Source: Anaerotignum propionicum DSM 1682 (lineage in GTDB: Bacteria; Bacillota; Clostridia; Lachnospirales; Anaerotignaceae). From it: a stretch of 64,000 bases of DNA. Below the pieces are notes generated by a model. That model was not told where the DNA came from. It searched no databases and saw nothing but the letters and a program-made list of their open reading frames with translations. Position numbers and translations under genes: made by a program. Every line of letters starts with the position of its first letter. Within the stretch, counting starts at the first letter, position 1. Shown here in pieces: positions 17,512 to 26,487 of the stretch. The DNA is taken from the NCBI RefSeq assembly GCF_001561955.1, contig NZ_CP014223.1, positions 1,798,001-1,862,000 of the forward strand, in the 5' to 3' direction.

Positions 17512-17727
17512 CTATTTTGTTATCTTTTTTGGCCAATAGCATACGCCCACATCTAGGACACGGGGCTTGTCAAGATGAAAGTCAGCGTACTGGCAGTACC
17601 AGCACTGCCGCAGTCCCTCGGGAGTATCGGCTCTTGGCTGAAAAGCAAGGCAAACCTGCTTTGGCCACACGTTACCCTCGGTATTAGGGACCTTCAGCGG
17701 CGCATCCTCGCGTCTGGGCTTTTCCAT
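17512..17727 (-). CDS. Small cysteine-containing protein
   Basis: 71 residues, RBS AAAGGAGCG before the second of two overlapping ATGs. The C-terminal half contains QCWYCQYADFHLDKPRVLD followed by VGVCYWPKK, a compact Cys-x-x-Cys plus Cys/His arrangement that could bind a metal. I do not recognise a named family. It lies between the response-regulator fragment and the metallophosphoesterase and is a plausible gene by RBS and composition. Confidence 0.5.
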   Translation of the reverse strand: MEKPRREDAPLKVPNTEGNVWPKQVCLAFQPRADTPEGLRQCWYCQYADFHLDKPRVLDVGVCYWPKKITK

Positions 17728-17813
17728 TCCATCACGCTCCTTTCGGCAAGAATACAGTGATATTTTTTCAAATGCTTTGGATGGAATTTATTTTCAATTT
17801 GCATATCCAATTT

Positions 17814-19796
17814 TCAATTGCTAAGTTTTTTTATAGCTTCAATAATAGGGAGCAATCGGTCACTTGCAATATTTTCCAACTCTGTGACAGGAATATCAAA
17901 CAGCCAATAGTCCCCTGTGGCATGATTTTTGCCCTCACACCATACATTCAAGTTGCCTCCGTCACCAAAGTAAAACTGCTTTGCAAATTCGGAAGTGTCA
18001 ATGCTCTCTGAAAGTTTTTTATACGCCTCCGATTTGAGATCTTTGGGTATTTCACCTTCAACTCCTGCGGCTGTCATTCCTAATTTGCCGTCAAGCACCA
18101 ACTGTTTGAATGCATTCTTATCTTTTATGAAATCCCAGATATTCCCGGCATTTTTATCCCCTGTCGTCAAGCTGAATAGCTGTGTCTGTATTGAATTTAC
18201 AGGGTAAGCCGCTCCTGCAGTATAGGCGGTATTATATACCCTTATGCTTAGCAAATCTCCACCTACAACTTCAAAAACAGGCATAATATCGTAGGTGGTA
18301 TCGCTCTCAGAAGAAAGAGTTGGCGAGAGGCAAAAGTCTTTTAATTCCTTATTCAATTTTTCTTGTACAGTATTGTCTTTTAAGCCGCTCACCTCAACAT
18401 AACGTGCCTGCTTGGCATCATCACCGTAGTTTTCTACTGCTTTATAATCAAATGCCACATTTTCTAAGGAATTAGCGGTATTTTTTTCATCTGTTTTACT
18501 GACGCTGGAAGTAATATCGGTTATAGAGCCATCCTCTGAATAGCTGTAAATTGCGGCTGTGGTCTCATCACCGGTGGTGATGACTGCAAATGTACGGGTA
18601 GCATCAGGATAATCTGTATTATGGTCAATCCATGTTCCATCGTTCAAATAATATTTTCCGTTGCCCGTATCACAATACATAGGTACATGGGTATGACCGA
18701 ACACCACTACATCCACGTTTTCATTGGGATTATCCAAATATTGTGCCTTTGCTTGTGCGGCATAGTAATCCCAATTCACGGTTCCTGCCACCGCCTCAGT
18801 AAAGGAGTTGGTAACCTTTACCTTATTAAGTATCTGACGTTCCTGCCATGTGCGTTGAATATTTCGAAACAACACCGGTGCGGAAATCGTTCCATCCGCC
18901 TGCTGCGTCGGATAGAAGTCTAGATAGCTATACGCGTCATCAAATCCTGAAATGTGCATATCGAATATTTTTTCATCAAGGTTCTCATTAGGCGTCATAC
19001 GTGTAGAGATGTCCTTGAGAAGTGAGTAATAAATATAAGCGCCATACTGGTCTACGTCGGATTGATCGGGCACCTTTGTTACCACAGGAATATCCTTTTC
19101 AACTTTTGGACGGCCCTCTAACACCCATGTTGCAGCATAGCGTGCATAGAAATAGCCAGCCGGCAGGATGGTATTTGCATTGCCGCATAGCTCTGCATTA
19201 GTGACCGTATCTGGAGCAGAAAATACATCATAACGATGACCATGTTCGATTGCAATTTCATTGCGGTCGCCTGTGTAATAAGTACCGAGTCCCTGCGCAT
19301 CTCTTGCCTGGACAAGCTTTGGAATGGCCTCTTGTAAAACATCTGCCTCCAGTGTCATATCATGGTTGCCAGGCACGTAGACTAACTTTATCCCACTGTC
19401 AATGACGTTGTTCAATTCATCAATAACCCCCTGATTGTTAGCTATTGCGTCTTTATAAAATTGACGTTGATCTGTATAGCTGGGATAGTAGACGGGCAAA
19501 AACCACTCGTCCAGAAAATCACCGTCAATCACCAGTTCACGCACATCCTTAGTTTTTTGCAGGCGTTGTAAAAACTCAATCAATATGGGACGGTTTTTCA
19601 ATGTTTCGGAATACTTGTCCTCAATACCGAGATGGATATCGCTAATAGCGACAATCTTATTTCTGGTGTTACCTCCATCCCATAAAGCTTCAACATTGTT
19701 TGATGCGCTGTTGTCTGATGAACAGCCTGTGGGCAGCATCCCCAAAGAAATCATCATGCTAGAAGCCAGCAGCAAAGAGAGAATTTTTTTTTTCAT
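17814..19796 (-). CDS. Lipoprotein calcineurin-like metallophosphoesterase
   Basis: A 660-residue exported lipoprotein: signal peptide MKKKILSLLLASSMMISLG with lipobox LPTGC. The phosphoesterase domain has all five metal motifs in order: ISDIHLG, DGDFLDEW, PGNHDM, EHGH and FGHTHVP. The last 220 residues (from about 440) resemble the DUF3298/RsiV-like extracellular fold seen on other Firmicute surface proteins. It probably hydrolyses phosphoesters outside the membrane; substrate unknown. RBS AAAGGAGG. A stem-loop lies 70 nt upstream in its leader. Confidence 0.85.
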   Translation of the reverse strand: MKKKILSLLLASSMMISLGMLPTGCSSDNSASNNVEALWDGGNTRNKIVAISDIHLGIEDKYSETLKNRPILIEFLQRLQKTKDVRELVIDGDFLDEWFLPVYYPSYTDQRQFYKDAIANNQGVIDELNNVIDSGIKLVYVPGNHDMTLEADVLQEAIPKLVQARDAQGLGTYYTGDRNEIAIEHGHRYDVFSAPDTVTNAELCGNANTILPAGYFYARYAATWVLEGRPKVEKDIPVVTKVPDQSDVDQYGAYIYYSLLKDISTRMTPNENLDEKIFDMHISGFDDAYSYLDFYPTQQADGTISAPVLFRNIQRTWQERQILNKVKVTNSFTEAVAGTVNWDYYAAQAKAQYLDNPNENVDVVVFGHTHVPMYCDTGNGKYYLNDGTWIDHNTDYPDATRTFAVITTGDETTAAIYSYSEDGSITDITSSVSKTDEKNTANSLENVAFDYKAVENYGDDAKQARYVEVSGLKDNTVQEKLNKELKDFCLSPTLSSESDTTYDIMPVFEVVGGDLLSIRVYNTAYTAGAAYPVNSIQTQLFSLTTGDKNAGNIWDFIKDKNAFKQLVLDGKLGMTAAGVEGEIPKDLKSEAYKKLSESIDTSEFAKQFYFGDGGNLNVWCEGKNHATGDYWLFDIPVTELENIASDRLLPIIEAIKKLSN

Positions 19797-19865
19797 ATTC
19801 GTTTCCTCCTTTATTTAACTTAAATTTGTTATTTTTCAATTCTGAAAATAACCTATAATAAAGAA

Positions 19866-19898
19866 AAAATGAGCCTTTACACTTAAAAAGCTCATTTT
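19866..19898. terminator. Stem-loop upstream of the metallophosphoesterase gene
   Basis: AAAATGAGC (19866-19874) pairs with GCTCATTTT (19890-19898); A and T tracts flank both sides, so it could terminate in either direction. The segment TTTACACTTAAAAA occurs twice here (inside the loop and just after), and a similar TTTACACTTTTAAA is found near 20897. Confidence 0.45.
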
Positions 19899-20012
19899 TA
19901 CACTTAAAAATTACTATTCACTTAAAATTCCCTCTTGACAACTTATAATCTGATTTTCTCACACCAAACATGACAATGTCCAGTATGTAAGATAAAAGTT
20001 CTCAGCTTCACT

Positions 20013-20468
20013 ATGATTATTGAACCAGAACTAGCATATTATGTAACTTTAAGGGCTACAGATGAGGAAATTATTTTTCTTAAACATCTCTTAGAGGAAG
20101 ATACAAAAAAGCACGTGATTACGAATTTTTTCCATACGGACGATTTTCATTTTCACAGACAGGTTGCGAAGTACGCAAGAAATGATATCCTTGAAAACCT
20201 TTTAACCACAATTTTAGAACAGCTTTCAGCTGACGAATATGGTAACTTCAATAAATTTGTTGACAATTCCATAAAAATGGATAGTTTTAACGATCATATG
20301 TCCGTTTTTCAGGCTATTCAAAAAAGAGATCCTCTCCTTGCAAAAGATATTATGTATCGCCACCTTTTTGCTAGAATGAAGGTAATCAATCCTGACTATG
20401 GAACAAATTTAACTCATTCTGAAAAAATTAGAGATATTCGTTTAGAGCAATCAGAACAACAAAAATAG
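20013..20468 (+). pseudogene. GntR-family regulator lacking its DNA-binding domain (FCD domain only)
   Basis: 151 residues that match the effector-binding FCD domain of FadR-type GntR regulators: IEPELAYYVTLRATDEEI at the start and MSVFQAIQKRDPLLAKDIM with the metal-binding His in YRHLF near the end. The 70-80-residue winged helix normally preceding this point is absent; the reading frame is closed by a stop at about 19971, and no clear RBS precedes the ATG at 20013. Whole FadR-type regulators are about 230 residues, so this is a 5'-truncated gene. Confidence 0.7.
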
Positions 20469-21403
20469 ATTTCATTTCAATGCTTAACAGATAGGTATAA
20501 AAATATTTATTGAATTCTTTAGGTTGCCGAAATGTAAAATATCAGCAAACTTTTATCTTTTTTAGTTGAACCTTCCATTTTCTTTTAATTAACAAATCTA
20601 CAGAAAAACGGGAGCATTCTATCCATGCCCATTGACTATTTGAATTCAATTCAAGAAAATAGGCAATCACTATTTGTATCCATAAGTAAATCAATTGAAG
20701 ATTATTTTAAAGTCATAAAAACGATTTATGCCAATACATTTATTCTCGATTTCTGCAGGTAAGGATATAGCAATGTGTTCTAAAGCGTTATTAATCTGTA
20801 TGCCGATGAAAAAGGCTTCCACGCCGAGTTATTCCTGCCACTTGGGATAGTGCATAGACTATCTTAGACAGTATAATGGAATTTTAATACTTACTTTTAC
20901 ACTTTTAAATAGTTGACTGAATAGTTCAAGGGGGCTGCAAATAGCCTCCTTGTTTTTGTGGATTACTGACCTTTACCCACATCATTCTGGTCGCTTTTTC
21001 AAAAAGGATGCACAGCATATCTCTCTCAAAACGATTAGTGGCAAAGTCTGCATCAGGGCAAAGAAATGTTCAGGCTTACCGGTACTAAAATACTTGTACC
21101 AGACTTCCAGTGTGTTTGATTTAGTTCCATGCTTTGGGTCGCTCCAAGTATTTTCGCCCGGCAATAGCAATACACTTGTTTCGCTCACATCTAACAATGA
21201 AAATTGATACACTTTTGTCTTAAATAGAACAGTTGTTAAATCCGTATGAAATTGAAGACAGCCTTGCTGATAATGCGAGGCTGCCCTTAGTTATATTACA
21301 CCGTCATATCCCAAGTATAGTCCAAAGTATCCTTTCATTAAGACGGTGAATGGATTTTGATTTTCAAAAAACTCTCCTCGCCATAGTCATTAATTTTCGT
21401 CTA
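20469..21403. other. Gene-free stretch with decayed coding fragments
   Basis: No ORF here has an RBS and a recognisable product. Short protein-like segments (for example LYADEKGFHAELFLPLG near 20800-20850) are interrupted by stops, so this seems to be eroded coding DNA between the GntR fragment and the TetR-regulated operon. Confidence 0.45.
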
Positions 21404-21454
21404 ACAAAAAGCAATAGCGTTATCTGCGATAAATCACGGATAACGCTATTGCTT
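21404..21454 (-). terminator. Intrinsic terminator of the acyltransferase operon
   Basis: A perfect 16-nt inverted repeat: AAGCAATAGCGTTATC (21409-21424) and GATAACGCTATTGCTT (21439-21454), with a 14-nt loop. On the minus strand it is followed by TTTTTG. It lies 30 nt after the acyltransferase stop codon. Confidence 0.85.
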
Positions 21455-21483
21455 ATATTAAATATTACTCCTAATTACCAAAT

Positions 21484-22686
21484 TTATTGATAATAGGCAG
21501 TACATTTCCTCAAACGGTGGTTTACCGAAAGAACACCCATCGTTTTAACATTCGCCGGAGACGCTGGGGGGATAAACATAGCTTCAACAAGGTTCGGATT
21601 ATCTACATTACCAAGGTTAGTAACGCTGTGACCGTTTCGCTTTTTATACCCAAGAATCAGCGACCCGACAAACTTTCCTGCTTCGCTCTCAAAGCCACCC
21701 ATAACTGTAATTGCAGCAGCATCAATCAGTTCTGGCTTCATATGGAGATAACAGGCAAGAATCATCATGAGCTTTTTCGGATCGCCTATGTTCTTTTTCA
21801 CTTTTTCCGAAACCGACTTCGCCACGGACTCAATATCTTCGGGTTGATTTGAAACCTCTATTGCAATTGCAGAGGCATAATTGCCCAACGCACCTGATTG
21901 GTAGCGGGAGAGATGCTTGCGTATATCCACTGCAATCACAACCCGACTCGTTTTTTCCTTGCACATCATCTCGGCAACAAGATAGTCATTCAATGAGAGA
22001 CTTTGCTCATGGCATTTTTTTAGAACTTCTTCGGTCTTTGCTGTATCCCATGCTTCCTCAATATAAGATACCGAATTGTTTGCAATAAATTCTCCCTCGA
22101 ATCTCCTATAATCCTCATAATTAACGGTACGCTTTTCATTTTTCCATTTGCGGTTTGCATACCCTATCATCTGTTTACTGATTGCGGAAAGCTGGCTGCC
22201 TTTGGGAAGTTCATCAATAGACATAATCAAATTTTCTTCTGCATGTGTAGGCTTTTTCCCGGATATATAGCAATCTGCAAATTCACATACCAAACCCAAT
22301 ATGCTGCGTCCGTCACCCAAAAGATGATGAGCAATAAACATCACTTCAAATTCTTCATCTCCTGGATATAGAACAATCTTCAGAAGACATTCGTGAAAAG
22401 CATCCCAGCCGCATCTTGTTATATCGCTGTAATCATTAGACCATTGAGAAGAATTGTCTTTTTCAAAGATTGGGGCTTGCAATTCTTCGCACCAGCAATA
22501 ATACAGTTTTCCGCTTTTCACTTCTCTGGCAACACCGCTTTTCAAAAATGGGTGAGCCAACTCAAGTTCCCGAAGCACATTTTGCACTTTTCCTTTTTCG
22601 TATCTGCCCGCGATTTTTGCCTTGATACCAAAGTGCATATTGGGACACATCAGATGCGCACGTTCGGTCAGTATATATTGCCTCAT
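21484..22686 (-). CDS. Condensation-domain-like acyltransferase
   Basis: A 400-residue protein of the CoA-dependent acyltransferase / condensation superfamily (alcohol acetyltransferase-like, related to non-ribosomal peptide condensation and wax-ester synthases). The catalytic motif HHxxxDG is present as AHHLLGDGRS at about residue 123; a DFGxG-like second motif is not clear. Length is about that of one condensation domain with no carrier protein, so it probably esterifies or amidates a small molecule. Its start overlaps the stop of the TetR gene by 4 nt, so the two are translated as one operon and the regulator probably senses a compound related to this enzyme's substrate. Confidence 0.7.
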   Translation of the reverse strand: MRQYILTERAHLMCPNMHFGIKAKIAGRYEKGKVQNVLRELELAHPFLKSGVAREVKSGKLYYCWCEELQAPIFEKDNSSQWSNDYSDITRCGWDAFHECLLKIVLYPGDEEFEVMFIAHHLLGDGRSILGLVCEFADCYISGKKPTHAEENLIMSIDELPKGSQLSAISKQMIGYANRKWKNEKRTVNYEDYRRFEGEFIANNSVSYIEEAWDTAKTEEVLKKCHEQSLSLNDYLVAEMMCKEKTSRVVIAVDIRKHLSRYQSGALGNYASAIAIEVSNQPEDIESVAKSVSEKVKKNIGDPKKLMMILACYLHMKPELIDAAAITVMGGFESEAGKFVGSLILGYKKRNGHSVTNLGNVDNPNLVEAMFIPPASPANVKTMGVLSVNHRLRKCTAYYQ

Positions 22687-23294
22687 AATTGATACCTCGC
22701 TTCATCTACAAATATGGCGTATGGAATTTGTAATGTTCTGCATATGAGTTCCATCGTTTCTTGTATTCTAATTTCAGGTGGCAAAACAAAGAATGTCTTA
22801 TCATGCACCAAGCCACTAATCCCTTTTAGGAGGAAAGATGCAAGATACTCTTTACAATAGCCGTCGTCGCTGTCTGCCGCTTGCAGCAATCCATGTATCA
22901 TCGACCGGAAAGCAGGGAGCATGGCTTCTAAAGTCTGATCATGCAGAGCATACAATATCGACCAGTGAATAGATCCATTCGCTATTTCAGATAATTCCTC
23001 CATACTGCTGGTATAACAATCATAAAGCTGCTCAAGCATTAATCGAGGAGTGGCATGATTGGTTACTATGGCTGAAATTTTTTCGCCGCTCTTTTTGAAA
23101 AAGAACTCAACCGCTTTGTCAAATACTTCTTGTTTGGAATTAAAGTAGTGATAAAACATACCAACCTCACCGTTGACGTGTTCTAAAATCATTCGAATAG
23201 AAGTGGCTTCGTACCCATTCCTTAAGAATAATTCTAATGCGGCATTTAGAATTTCATCTCGTTTACCACCCGCTAAAACAGCTTTTCTCGACAT
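22683..23294 (-). CDS. TetR-family transcriptional regulator
   Basis: 203 residues. The N-terminal TetR helix-turn-helix is clear: ILNAALELFLRNGYEATS, then MFYHYFNSKQEVFDKAVEFF. The C-terminal ligand-binding part is family-typical and variable. RBS GGGAGAG lies before the ATG. A strong sigma-A promoter and a perfect palindrome immediately upstream show likely autorepression of the regulator-acyltransferase operon. Confidence 0.9.
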   Translation of the reverse strand: MSRKAVLAGGKRDEILNAALELFLRNGYEATSIRMILEHVNGEVGMFYHYFNSKQEVFDKAVEFFFKKSGEKISAIVTNHATPRLMLEQLYDCYTSSMEELSEIANGSIHWSILYALHDQTLEAMLPAFRSMIHGLLQAADSDDGYCKEYLASFLLKGISGLVHDKTFFVLPPEIRIQETMELICRTLQIPYAIFVDEARYQL

Positions 23295-23307
23295 AGTAAC
23301 TCTCCCT

Positions 23308-23338
23308 ATAATAAACAGAATTTCGTTCTGTTTATTAT
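23308..23338. promoter_or_regulatory. TetR operator palindrome
   Basis: A perfect 13-nt inverted repeat, ATAATAAACAGAA / TTCTGTTTATTAT, separated by TTTCG. It begins within the -10 box and covers the transcription start of the TetR operon, 14 nt before the start codon. Its size and position fit a TetR-dimer operator. Confidence 0.8.
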
Positions 23339-23365
23339 TATAATTATTTCATTCTCACTCGTCAA
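23337..23365 (-). promoter_or_regulatory. Sigma-A promoter of the tetR-acyltransferase operon
   Basis: Minus strand -35 TTGACG (23360-23365), 17-nt spacer, -10 TATAAT (23337-23342). The operator overlaps the downstream end of the -10 box. Confidence 0.85.
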
Positions 23366-23490
23366 TTGATTTCAAAAGCAATCACAGCTATAGGCGTCTA
23401 ACAGGGGAATAAATAAGCAATCACGACCCCAATTAAAAATAGATTGTTCTTTTTAACTTTGCTTCTTTACTCATAAAATCACCCTCATCA

Positions 23491-23830
23491 TCACCGAATC
23501 ACAATAGAGAATATAAAGCTCAGTGCGTTGCGAGTAACCGCCAATTTTGTGCCGAACTCTCGTTTTTCAAGTGGAAGTGCCACAACACCAATCATGGTAA
23601 GCATTGTCAAAAATCGCGGCTATTGTTGCTACGAGAAATTTTTGCTTTACAATGATGTCAGCAATTTCCTCGGGTGGCAGTATTGCTAATATCACTCCTA
23701 TGGCAAAGATAACTGCAAAGATAGTTAGAGCTATGCCTCTACCCATAAATAGTGCTTTTTTTAGTGCATTTTTTGTCTTTGCTTTATCTTTTACAAAAGG
23801 AAAAACAAGAATTCCAGCAGTAATTATCAA
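23491..23830 (-). pseudogene. Decayed permease gene (ArsP/YraQ-like)
   Basis: The 5' part (23830 to about 23600) encodes hydrophobic sequence with LKKALFMGRGIALTIFAVIF and LAILPPEEIADIIVKQKFL, as in small permeases of the COG0701 type. After about 76 residues the frame changes; a second piece, LTMLTMIGVVALPLEKREFG, continues to a stop at 23491. The middle membrane helices that normally join these pieces are missing, so the gene has an internal deletion with frameshift. Confidence 0.6.
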
Positions 23831-23855
23831 AATAGCAATTGTAAATTATGTAGAG

Positions 23856-25097
23856 TCAACCAATCTTTTCAGTTTTATTATTAATATATTTGGTTGTCAA
23901 AATAATGCCAACCATGCATAACACAATGATATAATAGAACACATAATCATAATTCCCATAATAATCAAGTATTAATCCAGAAGTTGAAACACCTGCAATC
24001 GCACCAACACCATAGGCAGTAAACACCAATCCGTAATTTTGACTATTATTCTTTATTCCGTATAACTTAAGTGTTGACGTCGGAGCAATTGCCAGCCACC
24101 CCCCCAAATTAAACCAGAAGATTGAAAATGTTAGGATATAAACTAAAGTATGCTTACCTGATGTGACTAGCCCCATTGCAGATGACATAATTAAAAAATA
24201 TGAAATTGTCATTGCCTTTCTAGATGAGTATCTATCTGTAACCCAACCAAATGCAGGTCTTCCAACCCCATTAAAAATAGCAAAAATTGCCATGGTTCTA
24301 GTCACAGTTGGTGAATCAAGCTGAAAGTAGTCTAAGCCTACGTTGATTGTCATTCCAACCACCATAAGTCCTATCATGGTACCAATTAAAAAATTTAAAT
24401 ATACACCTTTAAAACTCTTTGTTCTAATCATTTGCTTTAATGTTAAATCCCGTGAGTTTTCAGAACTCTGATTTACTTTTTTATTGAAAATTAACACCTC
24501 TTCATCACTTGGGTATTTAAAAAGAATCGCTAAAATTGGCAACATCACAGCAAAACTCACTCCAAGAATGAAAAATGTTTTCATGACGCCATAACTTTCA
24601 ACTAAGGATCTGGCAATTGGAGCCGTTACGAGAGGAGAGAGTCCGAATCCGATAAGAATCAACCCAACGGCAATCCCCTTTTTATCCGGGAACCACTTTG
24701 CAATGACAGACAAAGGAACACCATAAGCTATTCCAACACCCGCGCCACTAATACAACCATAGGTAATCGTTAGCAAAAATATATTCGAAACAAAAGATGA
24801 TAATATCCAACCTAAGGAAACCAGCAGACCGCCAAGTATTAATATTTTTTTCGCTTGAAACTTCTCAATGTATCTGCCCGTTAAAAACATAAACAACGCA
24901 TAGAAAGCCAATGCTACCATATAAGGCATTCCACTTTCTGCAGCACCTATCATCAAATCCTTCTCCAACGCAACCCTAAATACACTATAAGAATATACAG
25001 TTCCTAAAAACATCATAAAAATAATGCCTAAAACAATATATACCCACCTTTTATTATATTTTAATGCTTCTTTCAATTTCATTTGTTGTAATTTCAT
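23856..25097 (-). CDS. MFS transporter, oxalate/formate antiporter (OFA) type
   Basis: 413 residues with 12 predicted membrane helices. OFA-subfamily features are the N-terminal GTVYSYSVFRVALEKDL, the helix-4/5 region GAGVGIAYGVPLSVIAKWFPDKKG and, in the middle, FNGVGRPAFGWVTDRYSSRK. Members carry carboxylates such as oxalate/formate or monocarboxylates; the substrate cannot be read off. It ends just before the decayed permease and reads away from the tungsten module. RBS GAGGTG upstream at long spacing. A nearby tungsten enzyme that handles aldehydes and acids makes a carboxylate plausible, by inference only. Confidence 0.8.
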   Translation of the reverse strand: MKLQQMKLKEALKYNKRWVYIVLGIIFMMFLGTVYSYSVFRVALEKDLMIGAAESGMPYMVALAFYALFMFLTGRYIEKFQAKKILILGGLLVSLGWILSSFVSNIFLLTITYGCISGAGVGIAYGVPLSVIAKWFPDKKGIAVGLILIGFGLSPLVTAPIARSLVESYGVMKTFFILGVSFAVMLPILAILFKYPSDEEVLIFNKKVNQSSENSRDLTLKQMIRTKSFKGVYLNFLIGTMIGLMVVGMTINVGLDYFQLDSPTVTRTMAIFAIFNGVGRPAFGWVTDRYSSRKAMTISYFLIMSSAMGLVTSGKHTLVYILTFSIFWFNLGGWLAIAPTSTLKLYGIKNNSQNYGLVFTAYGVGAIAGVSTSGLILDYYGNYDYVFYYIIVLCMVGIILTTKYINNKTEKIG

Positions 25098-25129
25098 CAG
25101 AATTTATACACCTCACTGTTTTTTCACTC

Positions 25130-25400
25130 AAGTCATATATCAGTGTTTCTTTTATCAGTTCTGTTCTACCATTCATTTTTTTCGTATAGTTCCTCGGCTG
25201 AAAACCATACTGTCAAGATCCCAGTGTCCAAAGGTTTCTCTGCTTTTAACATCTTTAGATCGTTTAGAAATGGATATGCCTATTGAAAACTTACCACGTT
25301 TTCAGATTTTCTGCATTTTCCCTTTTGACGTAGAATCTTTACGGTTACTGTGGGCAGAATTCCAGCGTAAAGCCAGTTATAGATGGTTTTAAAGCTGACA
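25130..25400 (-). pseudogene. Relic of an IS30-family transposase
   Basis: On the minus strand, pieces characteristic of IS30 transposases appear in order but in different frames: IYNWLYAGILPTVTVK (the TIYNYI segment), then a stretch corresponding to RSKDVKSRETFGHWDLDSM, the region leading to the first catalytic Asp. The rest of the catalytic domain and the ends are missing. Confidence 0.5.
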
Positions 25401-25423
25401 GCACTTCATTTTGAAATCTAACA

Positions 25424-25470
25424 ATAAAAAAAGCCAATAACAAATCCCTTAAGGAAAATTGTTATTGGCT
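25424..25470 (-). terminator. Terminator of the MpsC-like gene
   Basis: AGCCAATAACAA (25432-25443) pairs perfectly with TTGTTATTGGCT (25459-25470); the minus-strand transcript continues with seven U residues. Located 44 nt after the stop codon of the DUF2294 gene. Confidence 0.85.
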
Positions 25471-25513
25471 AACTATGTGACTGGTATAAAACCTTTCATT
25501 AAGTCTTCCAATT

Positions 25514-25876
25514 CTATTCATTTATACTTTCTTCAATATTTTTATCCACAACAACTGCTATAATTTTTTCGCCTGTTTTCGTGCTAACGTCTGAATGAGT
25601 ACTAATCACATTAACATCAATAACGGACTTAATGGCCCCCTCTAAGCTCATTCGTGCGTTTTCGAATAACGCAGCTCTTACTTTTTTTATTAGTTCTACA
25701 CCTTCACGGTTTTGGGCTAAATTTTTTTCCGAGGGGCTTAAAAACCCTTTCAATCTAATAAAAATTATATCTTGTATAATAATTGTTCGTATTTTTTCTG
25801 GTCCACGTCCCATTTGTTCAATTTCAAACTTACTTATTGCTTCGCTTATTTTCGACTCAATTTGTCCTTTTGTCAT
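25514..25876 (-). CDS. DUF2294 / MpsC-like protein
   Basis: A 120-residue soluble protein covering the whole DUF2294 (MpsC) family: KGQIESKISEAISKF, MGRGPEKIRTIIIQD, RLKGFLSPSEKNLA and STHSDVSTKTGEKIIAVVVD. The family is annotated in Staphylococcus as part of a membrane-potential-generating cation system, yet stand-alone copies of unknown function are common in Clostridia. It has its own strong promoter and terminator, so it is a single-gene unit. RBS TTAGGAG. Confidence 0.8.
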   Translation of the reverse strand: MTKGQIESKISEAISKFEIEQMGRGPEKIRTIIIQDIIFIRLKGFLSPSEKNLAQNREGVELIKKVRAALFENARMSLEGAIKSVIDVNVISTHSDVSTKTGEKIIAVVVDKNIEESINE

Positions 25877-25940
25877 GAACAGTTTCTCCTAAAGTAACAA
25901 TCGTTTTAATTTCAAAACTTTATTAGTTTTGGTTGGCTTT

Positions 25941-25969
25941 ATTATAGCATATTGAAGCTTTAGTTTCAA
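25941..25969 (-). promoter_or_regulatory. Sigma-A promoter of the MpsC-like gene
   Basis: Minus strand -35 TTGAAA (25964-25969), 17-nt spacer, -10 TATAAT (25941-25946), about 65 nt upstream of the start codon. Confidence 0.8.
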
Positions 25970-26110
25970 TCTAATTTTATCGGGAAGATTGTCCAAATCC
26001 TTCATCTGAAGATCAGGTATCAGATAGCCCCCATTCTGAATATAATTGAGTGTGTTTTCCATTATCAGTTCCGCCTTTACGCCTTTACTTTTACCCTTTA
26101 ATGGTATCTT
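25970..26110 (-). pseudogene. TnpV-like fragment
   Basis: A minus-strand frame contains ENTLNYIQNGGYLIPDL, which resembles the start of TnpV proteins of Tn4451-type mobilisable transposons (YTQxGDYLIPDLTL). There is no complete ORF. It probably marks an old insertion between the MoaD and MpsC-like genes; in 26111-26262 I recognise nothing. Confidence 0.4.
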
Positions 26111-26262
26111 ACTCCAGAACTCGGATGTTGTATCTCATTTGTAGCATATACATCCTTACCCTATATAAATTAATCTATCATAAAATTCATTAACTTGTGA
26201 ATTGAATGACCATCTTTTCCTGATTACTAATCATAATAAAAATTGTTTTCTCTGAGTTTTTG

Positions 26263-26487
26263 TCAACCTCCACCCACAGGCGGAAATAATGCCAACACAT
26301 CATGTTCCTTTAGTATACTCTCTAAAGTACCGCCTCTGCCATTAATCATAATAATGGCAACATCTGCCACCGGTATTTTTAAAGATTCTATCACATCTTT
26401 CGTTGTTAATTCCGATTCAACATCAAGATCAAAAAGTTTCTCTCGGTTTTCTCTCAAGGTTGCAAAAAGTTTCACTGTTATTTTCAT
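26263..26487 (-). CDS. moaD: MoaD/ThiS-family sulfur carrier
   Basis: A 74-residue beta-grasp protein starting MKITVKLFATLRENREK and ending FPPVGGG, so it carries the C-terminal Gly-Gly needed for thiocarboxylation. It delivers sulfur for the dithiolene of the pyranopterin cofactor, after activation by the ThiF/MoeB-like enzyme encoded at the other end of the module. The ATG at 26487 has RBS GGGAGGG. Its 5' end lies inside the 3' part of the upstream MoaD-like gene in another frame. Confidence 0.85.
   Translation of the reverse strand: MKITVKLFATLRENREKLFDLDVESELTTKDVIESLKIPVADVAIIMINGRGGTLESILKEHDVLALFPPVGGG

Noticed and set aside
20982-21212. 76-codon minus-strand frame
   Set aside because: No RBS, no family resemblance, opposite frame equally open; treated as chance ORF.
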